64,000 nucleotides of DNA from Globisporangium splendens (lineage: Eukaryota > Oomycota > Peronosporomycetes > Pythiales > Pythiaceae). The notes beneath the pieces are model-generated. The model had not been told where the DNA came from, ran no database searches, and was given only the letters and a program-made list of their open reading frames with translations. Of the stretch, positions 57,501-64,000 are shown one piece after another (the stretch's first letter is position 1; every line of letters begins with the position of its first letter). The stretch spans positions 582,499 to 646,498 of the forward strand of contig VFIW01000017.1 of NCBI GenBank assembly GCA_006386115.1. The letters are read 5' to 3'. Position numbers and translations under genes: made by a program.

Positions 57501-60464
57501 CTCATGCTTCCACGATACCAGTGCCCTCACTAGGCGTCGGTGAAGTACCTGCACACGTGCTACGTTGTATTTTTCTCTCGTCACAGCTCGATGCAGCGCT
57601 TCATTGCGCCAGCGATAAAATGTCGAGTACAGCAAAAACTCGCGAAAAAATGCAACTGCATGACTTTTCTGTTTCCTGTGCTTCTTCAGATGGTATGCAG
57701 TACATCTCCACTTGGTGAATGCGGCTTGAATTTCGTGTCGATTCCTGTGATCATATGCTAACTGCCGTTGTCGTCTAGCTCTCCTCAGGTACCACGTATA
57801 TCGGTGCCATTGAGCAAAGCATTTACCGTACATGTTGACATTGAACTTCACAATGACAGGCTGCAGGCGCTGTCTTTTCATCTTGCGTTTCTCGTAGTAG
57901 ACTAGCCACGGACAGAAGTACCGAAGAAGCAACTTTTCCATTCGAAATTGAATTGCGAGTTGCCTTCGACTCCTTGATTCACAGTTCATGCGGACAAATT
58001 TGCGCCACATCAAGAATATCTGCCGAGATATTTGCGATTCACGGCGCTGCCGTCGAGTTGTCATGAAAGCCTTTTGACGGATGCGACTTCTAACCACGAC
58101 GTACCAGGCATACAGCACCTTCTTCAAGAGTCCATGGAATCGATACGTCAGCGCCTTGTATTCTGCTTCTCGCTTCCATCGAAGCCTCGTAGTCGCGTCT
58201 TTCCAATACGCAACAGCCTTTAAACATTGTCGAGCGGAGTGAAACTGAAGCGAGAAATTTTGTTGCGCACGGCAATGATGATGCTCGTGATAAAAACGCA
58301 TCCAGGACCAGACTGCTTGGCATAGTTGCGCACCATGTCGTCTTCGCTGAAATCTCATCGTTTTCCCGTGCAGCGCCAGCTCCTTGAATACACGTTTCAT
58401 GCGCTTCCGCAAAGCCTTCTTGATAAAGAGTCGTACAAGGCGGCGGTAACATCGCTTTCGCGAAGCTCCACTGCTCCAAGCAGTAAAGGCACTCTGAAGT
58501 CGATTTGACTCCAAACTGGCCTGGAAGCATACAGTCATCGAGCGTAAACGCGTTTGTGCTGCTGCATACGATCGCCACGCATTAAAGTGCGATACCAAGG
58601 AGAGTATTTGCTGCTTTCTTCGATGCGAAGAAATCCATACCTTCGCGCGATATGCGTTCATCCACATCGAAAAGCTTCTGCCAAGTAGTACTTTGGCGTG
58701 GTCGAGCCTCAGAGAATCTTGCCTTCTGTGGATGCTTGCTGAGTCCATTGAGTGCTGGTGCCAAAACTCAAAACACTGACGTTCTATTCGACGATACCGT
58801 CTGTGCTTAAAATGGAACAACTGAGAGCTGAGCGCAGCATTCAGTTGCCAAACTCTGATCATCTTGTGCTGTAAAGATCTTCTCCACCTCACTTGCGCTG
58901 CATGGTTCTTCGTCTTCATGATGCCATTGGAGAGGCGATTTAATGCCAACCGTCGAGCAAACAACCGCTGTGCTCGTCGTTCAAAATGCAACTGGGCTGA
59001 CTTTTCAACGCCTTTCTTATCCAGCTTCATCAAATGGTAGCTGTACCACTTCTGGAAGAAATAGTGTACGCACGCAGCTCCGCGAAATAAATCTGCTTGC
59101 AGTTTCTGCTGATAGCATTGCTGTTGGGTATCCACATAACGTCTCCACTTTCGAATCGCTGAACGAACTGCAATTTTTCGTGCCGCTTTCATGGATAGCA
59201 AATACGTTGGCGAAGAGAGAGCACAGTGCTTCCACGCTCTCAAGAATGAACGCCGTGTGCGCTCCTGCCAAAAGAACATAGCGGCTTGATGCAAATCATT
59301 CTCTTCATGATTTCTTGCCGCAAAATCGTGTAACCTCTGAACTGCAAGGCGACATAGCCGTAAATATCGAGCTTTGCTGAATCTGGCGCACCTTCGCTGC
59401 TTTTCCAGTTGAAGACGACAGTATCGGAACAACTCTCGACGCCGCACTGCCAATTTCTCGAGATACCGGCGCTTCACTTCAGCGCTGGTTCTGGAATACA
59501 GCTTCCAGGTCTTGAAGATTCCGCGTTTCAAGCGTTTGCTATTGATCCGGTCGGCTCGCATCAAGCTCCTTCGCTCATATTGGCAAAACAGGAGCTGCTT
59601 TTTCCATGCCCGAAACGACGTCTTCATCACTCTCTTCTTTCTCGTATTCAATGTCTCCAGCAAAATCCTGGATCGCTTCTCTTGAAGGCTCACGACTGTT
59701 GTCTTCCACATTGTAAATGCACGATACAGTAAATACAGGTAGTCCCTGTAATCTCGTCGCTTGTCAATAGCCGAAATTATCGATAAAGATGACTGCGGCT
59801 GGGAGTCTTGCTTGGCATTTTCCTTTTCGCTCACGTCATCTTGCTTCAGGTTTCGACATTTTCGCTTCAGAGAGGCCACCATTTCTTCGTGTTTGCTAAA
59901 TGCACGTTCGAGTTGCACGCACTCTGGACTCCTGGCTTCAGCCACATTTCTTTCCGGAGCGAATGGACGATGATGCCGCCAGTCTGAGCGACTCGAGTAA
60001 AGTACTGATTTCCGATGGTTGTTCGGTTGCCACTTGAAGTCGTTAGTGAACGCGTTATGACGCAAGATACGCTCTCGATCTTGAAACTTGACTTGCCGCT
60101 GCTTAGCATTCTTCTGTAAGGAGAATACTACCCATTTCCAGGCTGAGAAATGGGTTTCGATCACTTTTCTCCGCCAATAAAAGAGTGCAACGAGTAGTTG
60201 CTCCTCGTCCTCCTCCAATGTCGTGATGAATTCGTCTGTCGCAGTCTCCGAATTTGGTGAATTTGCCGGATAGCTCACCTTTTGCGTTGCTTTCATACAC
60301 GCTGCAGTCAATTTGGAGATTTCGTGTAAGCTTACAATTGTCTGGGGAAAGAAAATGTTTAAACAACGTACGTGATTGGGTATATGCACGCTCTCGTTGT
60401 CTCGGAGAACCCACGGTTCGTCCCCTATTCGATAACTCGAGTCCCCAGTGTCATGAAGATACAT
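54504..60464 (-). CDS. Giant Sfi1-like (centrin-binding repeat) protein; frame interrupted
   Basis: Start at the ATG at 60464. About 1950 codons consisting almost entirely of repeated helices with a Trp and basic residues at intervals of roughly 25-35 (patterns such as FRAWKKQL, FKTWKLYS, FLRAWKHC, FTAWSSGA, FTKWRCTA). These are Sfi1-type repeats that bind centrin along one long helix at centrosomes or basal bodies. The frame is not continuous: from 60464 it reads to about 56605, where a base is missing in an A5 run (56602-56606); then to about 55200; then in a third frame with an in-frame TGA at 55103-55105; then a last shift at about 54940 to the stop at 54504. All three shifts are as if one base had been lost. 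Either the allele is decaying or the consensus has small errors. A flagellate oomycete would need such a protein at its basal bodies. Confidence 0.7.
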
Positions 60465-60866
60465 CGCAATTCATCAACTCGATTCAGTGGAGCGCACATA
60501 GACAAAAACGAACCCATTTTCGTCGACAGTCCGATGTACGGATGCTGCTCGCAGTGTCGACCCCGTCGTTGTCAAGCATCACATTCATGTCTGATGAGCG
60601 TGGAGACGACGACAACTCGGACATGGCGCCATCGATCACTTCACTCCATGCCGGTAAGCTGTTATGCGTCGATGCAAAATCTGGTAGCTGGTACTTCGGT
60701 ACGACACGAGCTCGAGCCATGAGTCGATGCTTTGTTCGGTCTTGGCCGCGTCTTAGACGAGCTCGCCTGGCATCCTTCCTGTACGAGACGCTCGGCTGTC
60801 TTGGTTTCTGGATCGGAACCTGCAGTCACAGCGCGACGAGTCGAAAAAATCCGAAGATATAGACCA
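60465..60866 (-). other. Gap between Sfi1-like and ankyrin genes; possible upstream exon
   Basis: An ATG at 60720 opens about 60 plausible codons on the minus strand (ARARVVPKYQLPDF ... DNDGVDTASSIRTSD). It could be a first exon of the Sfi1-like gene, but I found no convincing splice pair to the frame starting at 60464. Confidence 0.3.
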
Positions 60867-62501
60867 TCACTCCATCTCGCATGCGGTCTCAGCAACTGAC
60901 AGCTTCGTTACCTTTGAGATGGCACAGTACTCGACAATTGCATGCCCAACCGCTGAGTCAACCTGACTGAGAAATGATTCCCTATTGCTTCGTGGAGCTA
61001 TTGCTTGATTAAACTTGTTCAGATACCGATAGCAATCCCAGCCTTTGAAGTCTCGCGTCAGCAGACTGCAACCAGCGGCAATGAGAAGCTCTAGTATATC
61101 TATGTCTCCTCGGAAAGACGCAGCTATCAAGGCATTGACACCATTTCGGTTTTGATGAGCTGGCACGGCTTTTTTCTCCAAGCAGAGCATGATATCTTTG
61201 CAAGATCCCACCTCACAGACAACCAAAAATGGCGTATTCCCGCAAGCATCCTCGTAGTTTGGACTAAATGAAGGGTCTTCAAGCAGCTGAAGCAGTCTTC
61301 CAATGTCACGATTTCGCATGGCAGTTTCCAGCAGCTTAGTGTGTCTTTGGTAAGCTAAGTGCGCAGCCGCAGAGGCGACCTTGACTGCACTATCATCTTC
61401 CTCGTCTTCCATAATTTGTGCGAGAAGACTCGAGCTTGAGATCGAGCTGTCTACTAACGACACCATGTGCGTAAACTTGAGTTTAGCTGCCCAGTTTGAT
61501 GCTGACATACCATTTTGGTCTTGCGCAAGTTTATTTGCCTGAAACGCTAAGAGAATTTTCACAGCCCCAAATTGATTCGAAATGACTGCTTGAGCCACAG
61601 CAGACCTTCCATTGATCGCTGTCGCGTTGACATCAGCGCCATCCCGACACAGCATTTTCAAAACATCGAGACGGTCCTTGTCTGCTGCCAAGTGGATCGC
61701 CCGGACTCCTTGTCGTGTCACATAGTTCAAGTCCACGTGAAACTCCATTAGAATACTCAAAGCAACAGCGTCATCGGTCATGACGGACGCCAACAACGGC
61801 GTCATACCCCATGAGGTTTCGAAGTTTGGCTCTGCTCCCATTTCAAGCAATCGACGCAAAATGCTCCATTTCTTGCAAAAGATCGCGGCAAGCACTGGTG
61901 TAAAACCGTTTTTGCTGTCGTGGCTGAGCAGCACAGCGGCACGGTTGTCACACGTATGCGATTCTGGGTCAAACAAAGACAGCAAGCGGTCGCACTCCAG
62001 CTTGTACACGACACGCTCGACTTTCTTCTGCAACGATGACGTGAACAACTCGCCCATGACCTTTTCCAACATCTCTTTTTGCTGTGGCAGCGCGTCCAAT
62101 CGCTGCTTTGCCATCGCGGCACGCTGCAGCGCGCTCTCCTTCTCTACGATTCGGGCTTCGAGCTCTTGCAATCGTTCCAAACCGGAGATACCAGGCGTCG
62201 CCACTGGCAAGCCCAGCTCCTGCGCGCGCCTCCGCACAACTGAAACTTGTTGGAGCATCTTCATATCTTGTTCGCGCTTCAACTCCAGCAGCTTCCGCTC
62301 GGCCCCTTCCTTGTAGAGCTGCTCCATGGCGCGCGAGAGCAGCTCTTCGCGCTGCATTTCAGCGCATCGCTGCGCGCGTTTGCGCTGCTGGCGTTCGCGC
62401 TCCTCTTGCTGCTTCTGCTGTCGCTTGAGCTCGCGCTGCTGCCGGCGAAGCTTCGCCTTCTTCTTCCGCTCCAGCCGCGCGTCCAGCGCCAGCCACTCCA
62501 T
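60867..62501 (-). CDS. Coiled-coil and ankyrin-repeat protein
   Basis: 544 residues, ATG at 62501, one exon. The first 110 residues are a very charged helix (ERKKKAKLRRQQRELKRQQ and so on), continuing as coiled coil to about 165. From about 190 there are ankyrin repeats: NGFTPVLAAIFCKKWSILRR, WGMTPLLASVMTDD, RQGVRAIHLAADKDRLDVLK, INGRSAVAQAVISNQ; a Ser/acidic break (about 345-375); then more repeats (CGNTPFLVVCEVGS, NGVNALIAASFRGDIDILEL) and a C-terminal helix. This is a protein-protein scaffold; no enzyme domain is seen and no specific partner can be named. It shares a short upstream region with the divergent homeodomain gene. Confidence 0.88.
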   Translation of the reverse strand: MEWLALDARLERKKKAKLRRQQRELKRQQKQQEERERQQRKRAQRCAEMQREELLSRAMEQLYKEGAERKLLELKREQDMKMLQQVSVVRRRAQELGLPVATPGISGLERLQELEARIVEKESALQRAAMAKQRLDALPQQKEMLEKVMGELFTSSLQKKVERVVYKLECDRLLSLFDPESHTCDNRAAVLLSHDSKNGFTPVLAAIFCKKWSILRRLLEMGAEPNFETSWGMTPLLASVMTDDAVALSILMEFHVDLNYVTRQGVRAIHLAADKDRLDVLKMLCRDGADVNATAINGRSAVAQAVISNQFGAVKILLAFQANKLAQDQNGMSASNWAAKLKFTHMVSLVDSSISSSSLLAQIMEDEEDDSAVKVASAAAHLAYQRHTKLLETAMRNRDIGRLLQLLEDPSFSPNYEDACGNTPFLVVCEVGSCKDIMLCLEKKAVPAHQNRNGVNALIAASFRGDIDILELLIAAGCSLLTRDFKGWDCYRYLNKFNQAIAPRSNRESFLSQVDSAVGHAIVEYCAISKVTKLSVAETACEME

Positions 62502-62988
62502 GTTGCCTTTTGCCACCAATTCCGCAACTTCCCTTCAAGTTGAAGCGTTTCCCTTTTCCATTTTGAGTGCGGGCTTGTATTCGAGTGGAAACAGCGCAAT
62601 GTTGCGCGAATGTATGCTTCTGACTCGCATCTGCGTCAAAAAACTGGTCAATTGCTTCAGGCAGTTGTTAATTACGCGCCGCCGTGTTGACGCGCGCGCT
62701 CCTTTCTCTCGAGTCGCAACACTTCAGCGGGACAGTTGGGGAATTCTCTCGCGCGTACGCCTGTTCGCTGCGCATGATGCAAAAGAGAATGAAACCAAAA
62801 TCCATGCAGCCTGTTCTCGTTCGTGAAAATGGGTTGGTTCTTGGCCAAAAGTGCACCTCGTCGCAGGTTTGCATTTTCAGCCAATCATAACTCGTGAAGA
62901 TCTGATTGCCACTCTTCACCAGAAAGAACACGACCTTTCCTTTTTGAAGTGTGCTGGTTAGGTTGGGACCACCGAGTCAGAGTTGAAA
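62502..62988. promoter_or_regulatory. Shared 5' region of the ankyrin (-) and TALE homeodomain (+) genes
   Basis: 487 bp between two divergent ATGs. I see no obvious TATA box; short frames on both strands are featureless. It must contain both promoters. Confidence 0.4.
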
Positions 62989-63918
62989 ATGACGCTTCCG
63001 AATCGGCCAGGGTATCGCATGCAGTTCGTCCAGCCCACGCAGCGAGACCAATTGGGCAGCATTCACACTCCAATAGACACGACGCACATGCTCACGCTTG
63101 CCGGCGCAGGCACAGGCGCCAGGATCAAGCAAGAAGAAGAAGTGGACGACGACCCGATGGACGCGGTGAAGATCGAGCGCGAAGCCCATCACGAGCTTCT
63201 CCCGTTGATCCAGAAGATGAAGCACATGATCGCGCATCCCGACAAGCTGTTTGCTGCATTGACGCTGGCCGATACCGAAGACGTCGTCTCGCTTCCGGAG
63301 CAGCATCAGCTGACGCTGAAGAAGAAGACGATCGCCTACCAACGTTCAGAGCTGTGCGATCTCGCAGCGACGTGGCACCGATTTGTCGACGCCGTGGGAA
63401 GTCCCAGCAGCAAGAACGCGTACCTGAAGCGCGTCGACCACATGATGATGAAACTCGCGTTGTACCATATGCGTCTGTGGAATTACATTTGCGCGATCTG
63501 TATCGATACGGTGCTGAGCATGGACGCAGCGGTCGCTGAGTCGCAGAAACACTGGTTCACTGCGCCGTCGCTGGAAAGGCGTCGTCCTGCTGCCTCGATC
63601 TCACCCATGTTTGAATCGAAAAGCTCGGACGCGCTCTCGCATGGCATGATACGAACGTCGAACAGCAATCTGGCCAAGCGCTCGCGGCTGACTCGGCACT
63701 CGAATGAGTTCATGATTGGATGGTTCATTGCCCATAAAGCAAACCCATACCCGTCGGCGGAAGAACGCACGCAGATCGCGAGCAAGACTGGCCTCACTGA
63801 GCAGCAAGTTCGCAACTGGTTCGCCAATATGCGCAAGCGCCATTGGAAGCCCAACCGCTTGGACACGAAGAAACCGCGCTGCCTCTTGGACGTTGTCCTG
63901 CGCAAGCATGAGGTGTGA
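62989..63918 (+). CDS. TALE-class homeodomain transcription factor
   Basis: 309 residues from the ATG at 62989, one exon. The homeodomain is at about 229-291: a basic start (KRSRLTRHSNEFMIGWF), the three-residue loop extension with PYP (NPYPSAEER), and recognition helix QQVRNWFANMRKRHWKP with the invariant WF.N and Arg. This places it in the TALE class (PBX/MEIS/KNOX/BELL relatives), in which position 50 is usually a small residue; here it is Ala. The upstream part has an acidic patch (EEEVDDDP) and two long helices (about 63-180) that could be a dimerisation domain, as in other TALE proteins. Nuclear DNA-binding regulator; targets unknown. Confidence 0.93.
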   Translation: MTLPNRPGYRMQFVQPTQRDQLGSIHTPIDTTHMLTLAGAGTGARIKQEEEVDDDPMDAVKIEREAHHELLPLIQKMKHMIAHPDKLFAALTLADTEDVVSLPEQHQLTLKKKTIAYQRSELCDLAATWHRFVDAVGSPSSKNAYLKRVDHMMMKLALYHMRLWNYICAICIDTVLSMDAAVAESQKHWFTAPSLERRRPAASISPMFESKSSDALSHGMIRTSNSNLAKRSRLTRHSNEFMIGWFIAHKANPYPSAEERTQIASKTGLTEQQVRNWFANMRKRHWKPNRLDTKKPRCLLDVVLRKHEV

Positions 63919-64000
63919 GTAAAAGAAAAGACCACCATCAGCATGCAGATTGGTTGCTTTGTATCGCCCGCAAATCTTGATCCATGTGAGTTGTAAACCG

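Overview
The window looks like nuclear DNA of an oomycete (water mould, Peronosporales/Pythiales type). This is an inference from several things seen together: compact genes with short GT..AG introns (about 49-109 nt), a bZIP factor and a DEP-domain protein of the kind common in stramenopiles, kinases with HRDLSLEN in the catalytic loop, a Cys-type selenophosphate synthetase, a PYP-loop (TALE) homeodomain protein, and a chromodomain Ty3/gypsy retrotransposon. I cannot name the species.

Layout: 0.7-1.8 kb PRPP synthetase (-), divergent from a three-exon unknown gene at 2.2-3.1 kb (+). From 3.3 to 13.35 kb one host-type gene (possible tyrosine-recombinase/Crypton-like) is cut in two by an 8.7-kb chromovirus-type LTR retrotransposon (4543-13199, minus strand). 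Its 3' LTR carries three extra tandem half-LTR copies. Its gag and pol are joined at a canonical -1 slippery sequence followed by a hairpin, and pol is broken by single-base frame changes. Next come anthranilate synthase component II (14.1-14.9 kb, +, three exons), a six-exon bZIP factor (15.1-16.9 kb, -), an RS-rich protein (17.3-18.5 kb, -), 3.4 kb without a recognisable gene, a DEP plus ADP-ribosylglycohydrolase/J1-crystallin-like protein (21.9-24.3 kb, +), a nucleotidyltransferase-like/EamA-transporter fusion (24.6-27.5 kb, -), a protein kinase (28.3-29.3 kb, -) and selenophosphate synthetase (32.0-33.2 kb, -).

From 33.6 to 44.1 kb the DNA is repeats: an inverted pair of about 1.18 kb carrying a decayed unknown gene, and a direct pair of about 3.45 kb that includes a minisatellite of roughly 120-bp units. 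From 44.1 to 48.5 kb there are only fragments. The last part is gene-dense again: a Qa-SNARE (48.5-49.5 kb, -), a membrane-anchored GH35 beta-galactosidase (51.1-54.1 kb, -), a giant Sfi1-like centrin-binding repeat protein with frame breaks (54.5-60.5 kb, -), a coiled-coil/ankyrin protein (60.9-62.5 kb, -) and, divergent from it, the TALE homeodomain protein (63.0-63.9 kb, +).

The genes are housekeeping or regulatory and form no operon or obvious pathway. The most unusual parts are the retroelement (frameshift signal, tandem LTR expansion, CRE-like palindromes in U3, antisense coiled-coil frame), the gene it split, and the two domain fusions. All splicing here was worked out by eye from reading frame plus GT/AG sites. 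No similarity search was possible.
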